From Azolla caroliniana (taxonomy: Eukaryota > Polypodiophyta): DNA of 64,000 bases. The stretch spans positions 12,958,001 to 13,022,000 of the forward strand of contig JBHGNT010000013.1 in assembly GCA_043228905.1 (NCBI GenBank), read 5' to 3'. The notes under the pieces are model-generated. The model had not been told where the DNA came from, made no database searches, and saw only the letters and a list, made by a program, of their open reading frames with translations. The position numbers and the translations under genes were made by a program. Each line of letters begins with the position of its first letter. The stretch's first letter is position 1. This document shows, piece by piece, positions 31,639-43,212 of this stretch.

Positions 31639-33626
31639 TGTCGCGAAGTTTCGCGCACGTGTGTTACTTGGGCGGGACCACGGGGATTTTGGACTAGGGA
31701 GTACTCAAGGGATAGAGAAGACCCGAGGTTTGCTTTACGACAATACTACTTCCCGGCCCCTTCCTGAGCAAGGTCTCGTTGCCCTTTGTTTTGTGAGGTC
31801 GGTGGCTCTCGTTGATCACGACTCGTCGACCTTCCGAGATCACCGCACGAGCCAAGTGACCAAACGGGTACAAGCAAGATGATTACGCAACATGAGCGCA
31901 CAAGGGGACGATAACAGAAACATGAATGTCCGTATGTCTTTATGAGGAGGAGAGGTGCATGGGCACGCCTGAACGATTCCTCGTCACAAGACGTCGAACG
32001 TACGAGGAAGACACAAAACACATGCACAAATGCTCGTACGCCTTTATGAGGAGGAGAGGTGCATGGGCAAGCCCGAACGCTCCCTCGTCACGAGACGACC
32101 GAACGTACAAGGAAGACACAAACACACGCACAAAATGCTCGTACGCCTTTATAAGGAGGAGAGGTGCATGGGTGAGCCTGAAATGCTCCCTCGTCACGAG
32201 ACGGTCGAACGTACAAGGAAGACACAACACATGCACAAAATGTTCGTACGTCTTTATGAGGACGAGAGGTGCATGGGCACGCCCGAAACGCTCCCTCGTC
32301 ACAAGACGGCCGAACGTACAGGGAAGACACAAACACACACCCACATGCTCGTACACCTTTATGAGGAGGTGAGTTGCATGGGCAATCCCGAATGGTCTCC
32401 TCGTCACAAGATGGCCGAATGTACAAGGAAGACACTAACACACACACAAATGCTCGTACGCCTTTATGAGGAGGAGAGGTGCATGGGCAAGCCTGAACGG
32501 TCCACTCGTTACAAGACGGCTGAACGTACAAAAAAAGACACAAACACACACACACAAATGCTCGTACGCCTTTATGAGGAGGAGAGGTGCATGGGCAAGC
32601 CCGAACGGTCCCCTCGTCACAAGACGGCCGAACGTACAAAAAAAAACACACAAACACACACACACAAAATGCTCATACGCCTTTATGAGGAGGAGAGGTG
32701 CATGGGCAAGCCTGAACAGTCCCCTCATCACAAGACGGCCGAACGTACAAGGAAGACACGAATAAAGAAAGAAGGAGAGAAAGAAACACGAATGATATCA
32801 ACCAAAGAGATAAATAGGTGTTCGATTCCAACGCTAGAGAACCCTTTATAAAATAGGGTTTTGTTTACAATGGCAACTTATAGTTAACCACAGGTTCAAT
32901 CAAAACATAAATATTAAATGCCCTTAGAGACAAACGTAAATCCGAACACGGTGAAGATGAACACACGAGCACCACCAAAATGTCAATCCCAACGAACCAC
33001 GACCACCCGAACGGCGAGCACACAGGTTCGCAACGACGAATGGGGCGGAGCAACGTCAAACCAACGAATCTTGGGCTCACGAGCACTTCAAGTGCCGACA
33101 CGAAGAGGACGAGCACGTGGCGATGGGGAGATGAAGGGGTATGAGATGAAGAGAAGTGGTAAATAAGGAGATGAAGAGCTTCGAAGGAAAATTGGCGATA
33201 GTCTCCTCCTCCCAAAACGTCCTCCCGAATGAGCCCCCCTCGACCTCCTTTTATAGGAAAAAAAGAAGGGGGGGTCGCCAAATTTGTCTTCAATAAAAAA
33301 GGAATAAAATTCCTTAAATCATGCTACACTATAAGTCCAAATTCAAACCGTGCACCTCTAGCTTATAGTCAATGTGACTATCCACTAGCCCACTAACTCT
33401 CTCTTATATAATATATAATTCTATCTCTATAAATTTATAGCCTCTCTCCCCTCTACCTTTTATCTCTCCTCTCTCTTACTTTTTGCACGAGCTTCTATAC
33501 CTCCTTTTCACCCTTTCTTTTCCTTTTTACTTTGCATATACACACTTAATCGCATTTGTGTGCACACACATTGCACATGCAACTTTTTGACCCCCCCTTC
33601 CGCCGGTTTTAACCACCCTCGAGCAC
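31639..33626 (-). mobile_element. Ty3-C2 5' LTR with long minisatellite
   Basis: The LTR starts TGTCGCGAAGTTTCGCG at 31639. On the minus strand a TATAAAAGG box lies at 33247-33255. The far end was not found; the sequence passes into a Ty3-A composite near 33627, so the LTR is probably truncated. The stretch 33260-33600 holds a tRNA-like segment on the minus strand (CTAGTGGATAG and GGTTTGAATTTGG near 33345-33395) and CT-rich AT sequence. Confidence 0.6.
31930..32770. repeat. About 105-bp minisatellite, 8 copies
   Basis: The unit contains TTTATGAGGAGGAGAGGTGC and CGTCACAAGACGGCCGAACG followed by a variable ACAC-rich linker. Copies start near 31940, 32044, 32151, 32257, 32358, 32464, 32572 and 32681. 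The long ORFs on both strands are products of the periodicity, not genes. Confidence 0.92.
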
Positions 33627-33997
33627 GCCATAAAAGAGAGAGAGAGAGAGAGATATAAGACTTGGAATGGAAATGAGATTATTTTATGAAGAAACAAGGT
33701 TACAAAGAGTAGGCTAAGGGCTAAATACTGGTGTTGAACCGAATGAGTTATGATAAATGAATAGACACCTATTTATAGGTCCTTATGGAGTATTCTAGAA
33801 TGTTCTAGAATATTCTAGATATTTATGATATTTAATACAATCATGGAATATCCTAGAAAGTTCTAGAATATTCTAGAATACTCTAAATATCTTGTAATAA
33901 CTAATAATATATTTATTGTAAATATATATCATATATGTTATTATAATGGTTAAAGGTATCTTGGGCTCGAGTCCTTGTAAGGCCAAAATGTATGTCT

Positions 33998-34501
33998 TCA
34001 TGACATTATGCTCCCTTTTTGACAACGAGTTCCATGGGTCAGAAGACAAGATTTCAGACTTTGTTTATGGGGATATTTGTTGTGAAACATAGCAACCATT
34101 TCGAAAGCATTAGCAAGATTCTCGAGAAGTTCCCATGTTCGATCATTAGGTGTATAACCTAACCAATCAACCAAATAATACAGTTTGTTGCAAACGATCT
34201 TGGAATCCAGAATGGCAGAAACTTCACATTCGAAGCCATTTGAAACTTTGATTGGAGTTGAGGAAGATGTAAGCCGACCTGCAATAGAGTTGGTCTTGTA
34301 CGTCTCCAAAAGTGAAACATGGAAGACCGGGTGAAGATGCATATGAGGGGGAAGATCAAGGCAAAATGCCACATCATTAATCTTACCAGATATCACATAT
34401 GGGCCAAAACGTTGATAATCCAATTTGCAGCTTGAAGGTCGGGTTGTTTTAATGTGACCTTGAAAAACCCATACTCGATCTCCCACTTGAAACGTAGTCA
34501 A
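33998..34501 (-). pseudogene. Ty3-A integrase C-terminus with chromodomain start
   Basis: This is the best-kept example: an SH3-like segment (VGDRVWVFQG...FGPYVISGKI) followed by a chromodomain-like tail YLVDWLGYTPNDRTWELLEN. In chromodomain Ty3 elements this tail directs integration. The catalytic core is missing. Confidence 0.82.
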
Positions 34502-34679
34502 TGAATCACGTCGATGATGGTCGACAACCTTCTTTTGAGTGTTTTAAGCATCACATAAATGGTGCAAAAGGATATCTTGAACTTCTTGGAGACGGTTGAG
34601 ACGATCATCAACAATTGAGTTCGTCGGGAGTTCGGGATGTTCAAGCATAGTCGAATGAGGATGGTACCGAATGTTTGCA

Positions 34680-35296
34680 AAAAATGGGGAATATCACCCT
34701 GGGACGCAACAAGTAAAAGCAGATGCTTTATGTCGACGTTGATATGTAGAACTTCAACCAGGAGAGGCACATTTGAAAGTCAAAAGCAAACCCTCTTGGG
34801 TCTTGACCATCTACGACTAATGGCATTTCATGTTATAGACACACCCGAGGATTCAAGACTTCTGGACTCCATTCGAGAGCATATTGCGATTGATGAATTC
34901 GCCCAAGACATTCTGAACCATATTATCCTAGATCGTGCTTCTTGTTCACAATCTCAAAATCCTCGTCAAGACTACAACCAGTTCAATTGGTATGATGGAT
35001 TACTTTTTCGACAAAATCTCTTATATGTGCCTGATGGTCCTTCTCGACTCCAAGTCTTGCAACAATGTCATGACGCACCAATGGCTGGATATTTCGGCAT
35101 CCACAAGACTTTGACGTTAATTTCTCGAAGATATCGGTGGCCACGACTTCACCATTTTGTTGTGGATTATGTTCGTAATTGTGATACATGTTGCCGATCC
35201 AAAAAAACTCGACATCATCCATATGGGTCATTAGAGCTAGTGCCTATTCCTGAGAGTCCATGGAAATCTATTTCATTGGTCCTTATTACGGATTAG
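34680..35296 (+). pseudogene. Ty3-A RNase H end and integrase zinc domain
   Basis: A continuous frame covers the end of RNase H and the HHCC domain: IREHIAIDEFAQDIL, then H...H within CHDAPMAGYFGIHKTLTL and CDTCC. It stops at a TAG after VLITD, exactly where the inverted LTR piece starts; other copies stop at the same place. Confidence 0.8.
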
Positions 35297-35357
35297 CTCT
35301 TAGCCTACTCTTTGTAACCTTGTTTCCTCATCATATAACCTCGTTTCCATTTCAACT

Positions 35358-35358
35358 C

Positions 35359-35400
<42 letters not shown>
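35358..35400 (+). repeat. (CT)n microsatellite
   Basis: It is a run of about 21 CT units within the inverted LTR end of the Ty3-A composite. Confidence 0.9.
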
Positions 35401-35403
<3 letters not shown>

Positions 35404-35413
35404 TCACGAGTTA

Positions 35414-35705
35414 CGATAGTTTGAACCGAATGAGGTGTGATGAATGAATAGACACCTATTTATAGGTCCTTATGTAGTATGCTAGAATTTTCTAGAATAT
35501 TGTAGATTTTTATGATATTTAATATAATCATGGAATATCATAGAATGTTGTAGAATACTCTAAATATCTTGTAACAACTAATAATATAATAATATTTTAT
35601 GACTATACATCATATATGTTATCATAATGGTTAAAGGTCTAACGTATAGACTAAGATATCTTGGGCTTGAATCCCTTTAAGGCCAAAATGTATGGCTTCA
35701 TGACA
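35414..35705 (-). mobile_element. Extra Ty3-A LTR piece
   Basis: It matches 8875-9175 and 33720-34005, with CCTATTTATAG, TTCTAGAA motifs and the end ATGGCTTCATGACA. It directly follows the inverted LTR end, making an LTR-derived inverted pair. Confidence 0.65.
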
Positions 35706-36420
35706 AATTATCTCGAGATTTGCTCCGATTTCGCTGGTTGTTTGGCTGCTATGAAGAACTTCTTCCTCGGTTAGTCGAACCTTGTAATACATACGCGTTA
35801 TTGGCCGAATCGTTTGCAAATGATTTCCTCCAAGCTGCTTTAGTCAAAATTGTGCCCGTGCCTGAGGAGTATTGAACGACCGCAGTCGATGCGTTGCACA
35901 TGATTGTGATGAAAGTTTCCCACGAAGGCGGGAGACTACTGATAAGCAGCAATGCTCTTAGTTCATCCTCGATAGTCATTCCTTGAGCCGAAATTTGGGA
36001 GCTTATACTTTCGTACTCGTTGAGGTGCGTTGGAGCGAATCAGATTCTTTCATCCGAAGGTTATAGTGGCGTCGTATCAAATATATCTTCGTGGCGGCGA
36101 CCTTCTTTTCGTAATTGTCCGAAAGTGTCTTCCATAGTTGGAAGGAAGTCAAACATGATTGCATCGTAATGTACACGGACTTCGATAGATGCATCCGAAT
36201 AGTGGTTGTGACAATTCTGTTGAACTTGTCCCATTCAAGCGGCTTGTATCCTTCTACAGCATTTTCGTTTTCGATGGGGTCGATTTGCCCCTTGACTATT
36301 ATTAAATAGTCTTGAATCTGCTCCTTCCATATTTGAAGTTCGATGTATCAAACTTCCTTAGACTCATCTCTGACGAGCCGGATGTTGATGCCATCTGTGT
36401 CGATTTTGAAGGGGGCTTTG
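35706..36420 (-). pseudogene. Copia-D gag remnant
   Basis: The minus strand reads a copia gag: LRKFDTSNFK-type start near 36400, IVKGQIDPIENENAVEGYKP and EWDKFNRIV, then MHLSKSVYITMQSC, FQLWKTLSDNYEKK and LRALLLISSLPPSWETF. Frameshifts separate the parts near 36000 and 36200. It ends at the Ty3-A LTR piece. Confidence 0.75.
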
Positions 36421-37040
36421 TTTGGCTTGGCTACGAATAGTGCTTGGGTGCGGCAGACTGGCTCACCCGAATTCGTTCTAGTCGAGTTTGAACACAAGCC
36501 GGATCTTATTCGAAATTTAGGAGACTCGATCCGAAGTGACCACGGCTGACTAGCCTAGTCGAGTTGGACCCGAGTATGTCGATTTTTTTTTTTTAGTTCT
36601 GAACATAGAGTATGTGCCGATTATCCAGGCCGATCCTACTTCAGGTGACTACAACAATGAGAAGAATAGATTCAGCTAATCTTTCTGAATGAAGCACAGA
36701 AGGGGGTTATTCCTAGAGGCCAGACAACTATGAGTGATTACGACAAGCGAGTGACTAGCGTCAGGTGACCTATTCGATTGTTGTCTAATCCAATGTAGTT
36801 CAGCTGAGGCAGAGCATGTGAAGCAAAATCTCACTCTATGCAGCTACAATCAAAGGAGTGAAGTGTAGCCGATTGGCTCACTTCAATGGTGATTTAGAAT
36901 AGCGAAGTGCAGATTTTGCCGGTGTTTCTCTTCGTGGAAACGATCTTGTAGAGAGTTGCCAACCGAGATATTCACGATGTACAAAAGAAGAGTTGTTGAT
37001 AGAAACTAGATAGACGGCAGACGCAGAATCGAAAGAACCT
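36421..37040 (-). other. Copia-D leader region, no gene
   Basis: Between the gag start and the primer site lies about 600 bases without supported coding sequence. A T10 run lies near 36582. The length is long for a copia leader. Confidence 0.4.
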
Positions 37041-37053
37041 GGCTCTAATACCA
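37041..37053 (-). other. Copia-D primer binding site
   Basis: The plus strand reads GGCTCTAATACCA, one base different from the 3' end of plant initiator tRNA-Met. It lies two bases inside the LTR start at 37056. Confidence 0.8.
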
Positions 37054-37055
37054 AA

Positions 37056-37567
37056 TGTTGAGAACATGGTCGTATTGTGCGGAACAAATCAACACTCTCC
37101 AAAGGTGAGGATCATAAGTGGATGCAAACAAGGTAGATTGATACCATCATCAACAGAAACAGAGAAACAAGACACAAGAAGAACGCAAGAGAGAGAGAGA
37201 GACGATTAGGCACAAGATGAACTATATTTGAACAACACTCAAAACTAGGTTACAAAGTTAGTTTATGTACTGTTTGACTTAGGGCAAGTGCCCTTCGTGT
37301 AGGACTTTCGTGTAGCTCGTTCTTCCTTCCTTCCTTTTGGTTTGTCGGTCTGTCCATGTAGCCAATTTATGGTGTGGACATCCTGATCATGAAACATGTG
37401 TCGTGCCAATGCCTGAACTTGTGTCCGCCCACTCCGCTTGCGCAACCATGAAGCTTAGCCTTTGCCAACCACGCAATATACAAAACCCTATCTATAAGAG
37501 ATCTAAACATACAATAATTCTTACAAACAGATAAAAGCTCGTGAGCACAGCAATAGATAAACCAACA
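37056..37567 (-). mobile_element. Copia-D 5' LTR
   Basis: The LTR starts TGTTGAGAAC beside the primer site and probably ends ACCAACA at 37567, giving TGTTG/CAACA ends. The far end is inferred from this symmetry only. A GA tract lies near 37190. Confidence 0.55.
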
Positions 37568-39090
37568 TCACGTTTTTCTTAATACGTGATTGTTTTATAT
37601 GTGAAGAAGAGAACCAATGATTGTTTTGTCCTCACAAGCTTGTACGGGTGTTATGTTGTAGGTTTTTTAAGGGTTACAATTACTCATCTCATTTGTAGTT
37701 TGTCCGGGGTCTTTGTGTTGAAAACAAAACTTGACCAAAGAGAGATATTACATGCCGATGAACCAACTTTATTAAAGGTTGTCTTGACCAAGAGAGTATT
37801 ATGAGAGTTAAAGTGAGAATTAAACTACAGAATTAGATTAGATAGCTTAGGGGTAGCTACATCGGTTGACTTCCCTACAATGAGTGTCATACAATTTCAT
37901 TTTTTGTTACTAATCATATATCAACTTAGTATAAATGATAATAATAAGGTTTTGATACTTGTTGGAACTAATTGGATTAATCTTAGATGATTATACTAAG
38001 ACCTTCAACATACTCCAAGTTGTGGTTTTTTTATCATGATAAGATTATATGTATTGAAAGGTGGGCATATGGCTTGAGATATGATCCTAGTTCTCCATTG
38101 TTTGAGAAGATGTTCATTTTGTTGAGTTCATCATGTTCCTTACTCAATAGCTTGATGACTCAAGAGTCACATATGTGTCTTTTAAAATGCATAAACAAAT
38201 GTCACTTGTTTTCAAGGAGTTTTTTTGGGGGCACTAATTAGACACTAGAGGATTTCACAATAAGCACTATCAAGAAGAAGAAGACGAAGAACAGTGGTTG
38301 GGCAAAGCATGATGCTGAAATAACCCCATAACATATGCAGGAAGTGATTGTTGCAAGCCCACCTTTTGCTTCTAAATAATATACTTTACATTCAACTACT
38401 TTACACATGTGAGAAGTGACTGTTGCAAGACCACCTTTTGCTTCTAAGTAAACTATGCATTTGAGTAACTATCTAGCACTAACAATACCATGGGACTTCT
38501 AACCTTTTTAACTCCTATTAAGGTAGATGTAAAACATGAATTATGAATTCATACACCAATATATACCAAATACCTTCTTTAGTCAATGGTTCTCAGGTAA
38601 GAATTAATCCATTCAAGAGTACGGTTACGTGCATTTTAAATCTAAGAAAAAGCTCAATTATCAGTGGAAATCTAGCTTATAAAGAATATACGGTAGGATA
38701 TCTACCATATGTTGAAAACGTGTCATAGATGATATACTTCAGTAAAAATCATCTAACATGAAAAGATGATGATATACCATAAAAATGTAATTACAAGCCA
38801 ACATATACAAATATCTTAAAATAGACCAAGCAAACAAAATCAAGAACAAGAATAACTCGACAAACCCAAAGCAAAAAACAACACAAGGAGCATGAAGTAA
38901 TTAGAGCCAACTTAAACAGGCGTTCAAAAAGTATCATCACTAAAAGTGTCACGCGGTTAAAAGATCTGGCTTGCATTCCAGAACTAAAACCAGAATTTCT
39001 TCACCTACGAGTCAGCATCTAATTGTAGAAAATTTAAATTGTGTGCAATCCATCCATCTATTATGCCTCTGTACATTAGCATTTCCATTT
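37568..39090. other. Unassigned AT-rich region
   Basis: I see no gene or element here. Short ORFs (up to 84 codons) lack family features. A phrase including CCACCTTTTGCTTCTAA is repeated at about 38360 and 38430. Two short palindromic stretches near 38480-38780 could be parts of an old MITE but do not give clear ends. The stretch may be non-coding sequence downstream of the MA3 fragment. Confidence 0.4.
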
Positions 39091-39092
39091 AC

Positions 39093-39779
39093 CTATGCAC
39101 TACCACTTACATCACCATTAATATCCAATGGCGATGTAGACTTTGGTTCAACGGCAAACCCTGCAGAGAGCCATCCTTGAGCCTTCGCCTTATCCACGTA
39201 CCGTAAAAGCTTCTGCTTTGCATCATGTATGTCCAAGGCAAGATCCTCTAAGCTATCTAAAACTCTGGTGAAACCTTTCAACATCTCATTTGAAGTGATA
39301 AGGCCTTCACGAGAACATTCTTGCAGCAAGTTCAACAAATTCTCATTCTGTTTCTCCATGGCCATAACAAGAGCTTTCTTCACAACTTCATGGTGGAAGA
39401 ATGGCATATCAAGGTCCCAAATACATTGGCAAGCCTCCAACACATCTCCACCAGCTTCATACTCTTCCAAGAGCTTCACGATTTTGTCTTTTGCATCCTC
39501 TACAGCCCAGCCAGAGCCACCTCCCCAGCACCGCAAGATTCGTTCACTAGCATGCAAAGGTGGTGACAAGTAGCTTTTCTCAGCTTTATGTATGACATTA
39601 TGACCTTTCGATCCTTCGGGCAAAGTTTGGGTTACTTTATGAATAAATGATGGAGGAAGAATATCATCAACAATAGCTCTAGCCACAAATAGAGCAAGTA
39701 TATCGAGTGCATCTAGTATGTCAATCACCAAGTCATCTAGTATTCCCGAATAGACTGAGCAGTTGGAGTAGCCACTAGT
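39093..39779 (-). pseudogene. MA3-domain translation regulator (MRF-like) fragment
   Basis: The minus strand encodes the C-terminal quarter of a plant PDCD4-like MRF protein, which has four MA3 domains and binds eIF4A to modulate translation. The end of domain 3 (LVIDILDALDILALFVARAI), the linker (AEKSYLSPPLHASERIL) and a complete domain 4 (CWGGGSGWAVEDAKDKIVKL...MPFFHHEVVKKALVMAMEKQ...GFTRVLDSLEDLALDI) are present, ending in a normal stop at 39093. No intron or frameshift interrupts it. The 5' side stops near 39779 and Ty3-A sequence follows within 30 bases, so at least three quarters of the protein is missing. It is either the last exon of a broken gene or a copied fragment. MRF is recognised with high confidence; function is unlikely. 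Confidence 0.85.
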
Positions 39780-39807
39780 TTATATGGTTCCTGATAATTC
39801 AACATTT

Positions 39808-40590
39808 ATTATGATGAGCCGATCTTCAACAATCGAATTCGTCGGGAGTTCGGGATGTTCAAGCATAGTCGAACGAGGATGGTGGAGAATGTTTTCAAAA
39901 AATGGGGAATATCGCCCTGGGACGCAACAAGGAAAAGCAGATCCTTATCTCGACGTTCATATATGGAACTTCAACCAGGAGAGGCCACATTTGAAAGTCA
40001 GAAGCAAATCCTCTTGGGTCTTGACCATCTACGACTAATGACATTTCATGTTATAGACACACCCAGGGATTCAAGTCTTCTTAACTCCATTCGGGAGCAT
40101 ATTGCGACTGATGAATTCGCCCAAGACATTCTGAACCATATTATTCTAGATCGTGCTTCTTGTTCACAATCTCATAAATCGTCGTCAAGACTAGAACTAG
40201 TTCAAGTGGCATGATGGATTACTTTTTCAACAAAATCTCTTATATGTGCCTGATGGTCCTTCTCGACTCCAAGACTTGCAACAATGTCATGACGCACCAA
40301 TGGCTAGACATTTCGGTATCCACAAGACTTTGACGTTAATTTCTCGAAGATATTGGTGGCCACGACTTCACCATTTTGGTACGGATTATGTTCGTATTTG
40401 TGATACATGTTGCCTATCCCAAAAAACTTGACATCATCCATATGGCTTATTACAGCGAATGCCTATTCCTGAGAGTCCGTGGAAATCTATTTCATTGGAC
40501 CTTATTACGGATTAGCCCTTAGCCCACTCTTTGTAAGCTTGTTTCATCATAATATAATCTCATTTCCATTTCAACTCTTATCACTCTCTC
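39808..40590 (+). pseudogene. Ty3-A RNase H-integrase half (copy 3)
   Basis: Only the plus-strand half of the composite remains: KWGISPWDATRK, IREHIATDEFAQDILNHIIL, MPDGPSRLQDLQQCHD and CDTCC, ending ITD and then the LTR end with a short CT tract. The left integrase half is absent. Confidence 0.75.
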
Positions 40591-40599
40591 TCTCTCTTG

Positions 40600-40900
40600 C
40601 TTCCATGTGACTTAGCTCACATGCATTGCAATGTGAAATAGGGCGCTGGGATACAAGTGATGAGAGTGTTCGGCTATGCGCACTTTGCCCTAAACAAGTT
40701 TGCGAGTCTGAGTATCACACTTTGATACAATGCTCTGGCTTTGATCATATTCGACCATCCTTTACACATCTCTTCGATCGAGCCCAATCTTTGCATGAAT
40801 TCCTCTCACAACCACAATGTGCACTCTCGATTGCAACATTCATTGGTAAAGTTCTTGAACATCGAGAGTCGCTACTCACTTTCACACATATCACGTGAAA
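40600..40900 (+). pseudogene. LINE C-terminal tail fragment
   Basis: The 90-codon frame starting at 40626 reads CALCPKQVCESEYHTLIQCSG, a zinc-binding pattern like the zf-RVT tail of plant LINEs. It is cut on the 5' side within CT repeats. It resembles CPLCSLPIESLRHCLWDC in the 58-64 kb LINE but is not the same family. Confidence 0.6.
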
Positions 40901-40960
40901 TGTAATATTTTTGGTCTCATAGGTCATATTTGACCTCCGAAGACGATAATATAATCTATC

Positions 40961-40972
40961 TCTCTCTCTCTA

Positions 40973-41068
<96 letters not shown>
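40961..41068 (+). repeat. (CT)n microsatellite
   Basis: This is about 108 bases of nearly pure CT with a few TATC interruptions at the start. It ends in CTACTCACGAGTCACGATAG, the Ty3-A LTR end. Confidence 0.95.
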
Positions 41069-41071
<3 letters not shown>

Positions 41072-41587
41072 CTCACGAGTCACGATAGTCCTCCAATTGT
41101 TGACATTCTTTTCACTTAAGAATAACTACTCCTTTATGCGTTTTTGGTTTGCTTATTATCAAGCTTAGATAGATAATATCTCCAACATTTTAGTGTGGAC
41201 AATACTCAAATCGATTCATAAAAACTAGAAACAATTTTCTTGACTACTTATGGTGGTTGACTCAAAATCAAATGTTTGCTTCCCATAGCTTGGAATCCTA
41301 CATTTGTAGACTTTCTTTTAGAATATTTGATGTTGCCGTCGTTGATTTATATCGAGCCATTGTGTGGCAAGCCAATACATTATCAAAATTTAGTGAGGTG
41401 ACATCTATCATGAATATTTGACCGCTTAAGCCAAATGTGTGAATATTAGCCCGACTCCATATTTTGAAAATTTCCTAATATAACCGAATATTTTTGCCTT
41501 AGCATAACGCCAACTAAGATAATCATTACACGGATTGCCCAAAATATTAATAGTTGTACTATTTCATGGTAGAAGCGAACCAAATAT

Positions 41588-41668
41588 GGCAAATTGGCCG
41601 AGTGGTTAAGGCGTTTGATTTGAAATCAAATGGGTTCGCCCTCGTAGGTTAGAATCCTGAAGTTGTTG
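41588..41668 (+). pseudogene. tRNA-Ser(UGA)-like pseudogene
   Basis: A box and D stem are perfect and the loop is TTTGAAA. The B box is GGTTAGAATCC and the acceptor pairs poorly. It is the counterpart of 128-208, which has an AGA anticodon. Confidence 0.6.
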
Positions 41669-42243
41669 AGATTCTTTAACTATGTTTTGGAAACTATTTA
41701 CAAACATTGCGCTTCTGTGCTTTAAACATTAAATATCCCAATAGGAATCAAATGTATGTGCACTAACATACTTGTGAACACTTAAATCGTATCGCTACCC
41801 AAAGAATAAAGACTCATTATTTTCCAATTTCCTACCTTATTAGCATGCTTACATAGAAAATATTTTCCACATTTAATCACAACCAATACTAAAATATGTT
41901 ATCGTAGATGGCTACATAGGATAATTAGGCCGAGTTGTGAAGGCATTTGAGTAGATATGAAATGGGTTCCCACTCGTAGGTTTGAGCTTGACATAAGCTG
42001 AAAAATAAATATCCCATCTTAGGAAGAATTGGTCAACATATAGAGTAAACTAAATTTTATAAAACACATTTGTGAACATTGGTTTCCCTATCTATCTTAA
42101 AAACAGCCTAACCTAATGAAACGTAATTGCAATAAGCTAGTAGTGAGCACATAAATAGTAGCATTACGTTAAGAATAACTACTCTCTCTAGCGTTTTTCT
42201 TTCGCTTATTTTCAAGCATAGATAAGAGATGCCAACTAAATAC

Positions 42244-42324
42244 GGCAATTTGGCCGATTGGTTAAGGTGTTTGACTTGAAAGCAAATGGGTTCGCCCTTG
42301 CAGGTTCCAATCTTGCAGTTCTCG
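42244..42324 (+). pseudogene. tRNA-Ser(UGA)-like pseudogene
   Basis: The D stem closes with a wobble. The T loop is TTCCAAT and the 3' acceptor strand is TTCTC. It is the counterpart of 772-850 and 11681-11761. Confidence 0.6.
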
Positions 42325-42624
42325 ACATTCTTCCGCTTAGGTGTTGAAATTGTTCACTAACGTTGAGCTTCTGTTCCTTAAACAGTAAATATCCCATCTT
42401 AGTAACGAATCCCACATAGAGGAAACATGACTTTTAATGTCCCATGTGTTAATATTAGGTTCCCAAGGGATTGGAGAAACGGGCTATATCGTATCGCTAC
42501 CCAAAAAATAAAGACTTATAATTGTCCTGTTTTCTGCTTTATTAGCATGCTTAGATAGATAATATTTGCAACATTTACTTACAAATAATACTAAAATATG
42601 TAACTATCATTAATTGCAAAATAG

Positions 42625-42705
42625 GACAACTTGGCCGAGTGGTTACGGCGTTTGACTTGAAATCAAATTGGTTCGCCCTCGTAGGTTCGAATCCTACAAT
42701 TGTCG
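42625..42705 (+). tRNA. tRNA-Ser(UGA), near-intact
   Basis: A and B boxes match consensus, the D stem is GCC/GGC, the anticodon arm is perfect with loop CTTGAAA, and the T arm GTAGG-TTCGAAT-CCTAC is perfect. One C-A mismatch lies in the acceptor (GACAACT/AATTGTC), and the variable arm is weakened (TTGGTTCGCCC). TTTT follows. It is the counterpart of 1063-1143 and the second-best candidate gene. Confidence 0.7.
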
Positions 42706-43167
42706 ACATTCTTTTCCCTTAAGAATAACTACTCCTTCATGCGTTTTTGGTTTTCTTATTATCAAACTTAGATAGATAATATCTCCAACATTTTAGTGCG
42801 GACAATACTCAAATCGATTCATCAAAACTAGAAACCATTTTCCCGACTGCTTATGGTGGTTGACTCAAAATCAAATGTTTGCTTCTTGGAGCTTGGAATC
42901 CTCTATTTTTAGAATTTCTTTTAGAATCTTTGATGTTGCCGTCGTTGATTTACATCAAGTCATTGTGTGGCAAACCAATACATATCACAATTCAGAGAGG
43001 CGAAATCTATCATGAATATTTGACCGCTTAAGTCAAATGTGTCAATATTAGCTCGACTCCAGATAACCAAATATTTTTGCATTAACATAATGCCAACTAG
43101 GAAAATCATTAGACGGGTTGACCAAAATATTAATACTTGTACTATCTCATAGAAGCCAACAAAATAT

Positions 43168-43212
43168 GGCAATTTGGCCAAGTGGTTTAGGTGTTTGACT
43201 TGAAATCAAATG
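43168..43212 (+). pseudogene. tRNA-Ser 5' half, cut at the Ty3-B junction
   Basis: It begins GGCAATTTGGCCAAGTGG and stops after the anticodon stem (GAAATCAAATG). The next bases (GGGACCACAAAG) match the interior of Ty3-B copy 1 near 2919. Confidence 0.75.

Larger units (their letters stand above)
33627..35413. mobile_element. Ty3-A head-to-head composite (copy 2)
   Basis: From the left: GA tract and LTR piece (33627-34005), the integrase C-terminal part on minus (34010-34660, TTFQVGDRVWVFQGHIK, HPVFHVSLLETY, LYYLVDWLGYTPNDRTWE), a junction near 34670, then RNase H end and integrase zinc domain on plus (34680-35295, DALSTLICR region, DGLLFRQNLLYVPDG, CHDAPMAGYFGIHKTLTLIS, CDTCCRSKKTRHH), and an inverted LTR end (35296-35413). 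The same order and junction occur at 8838-10545 and at 46838-48180 plus 55054-55650. Confidence 0.8.
41087..43212. repeat. tRNA-Ser island III
   Basis: It starts with a tRNA 3' tail (AATTGTTGACATTC) and contains copies near 41588, 41922 (very degraded), 42244, 42625 and a half-copy at 43168. The spacers align with island I over nearly its whole length. The right end is a break inside a tRNA, joined to Ty3-B. Confidence 0.85.

Noticed and set aside
32030-32851. A 273-codon ORF of repeated RLYEEERCMGKPER-like units
   Set aside because: It is the translation of the 105-bp minisatellite in a Ty3-C2 LTR; the other strand is equally open. There is no start context or family match.
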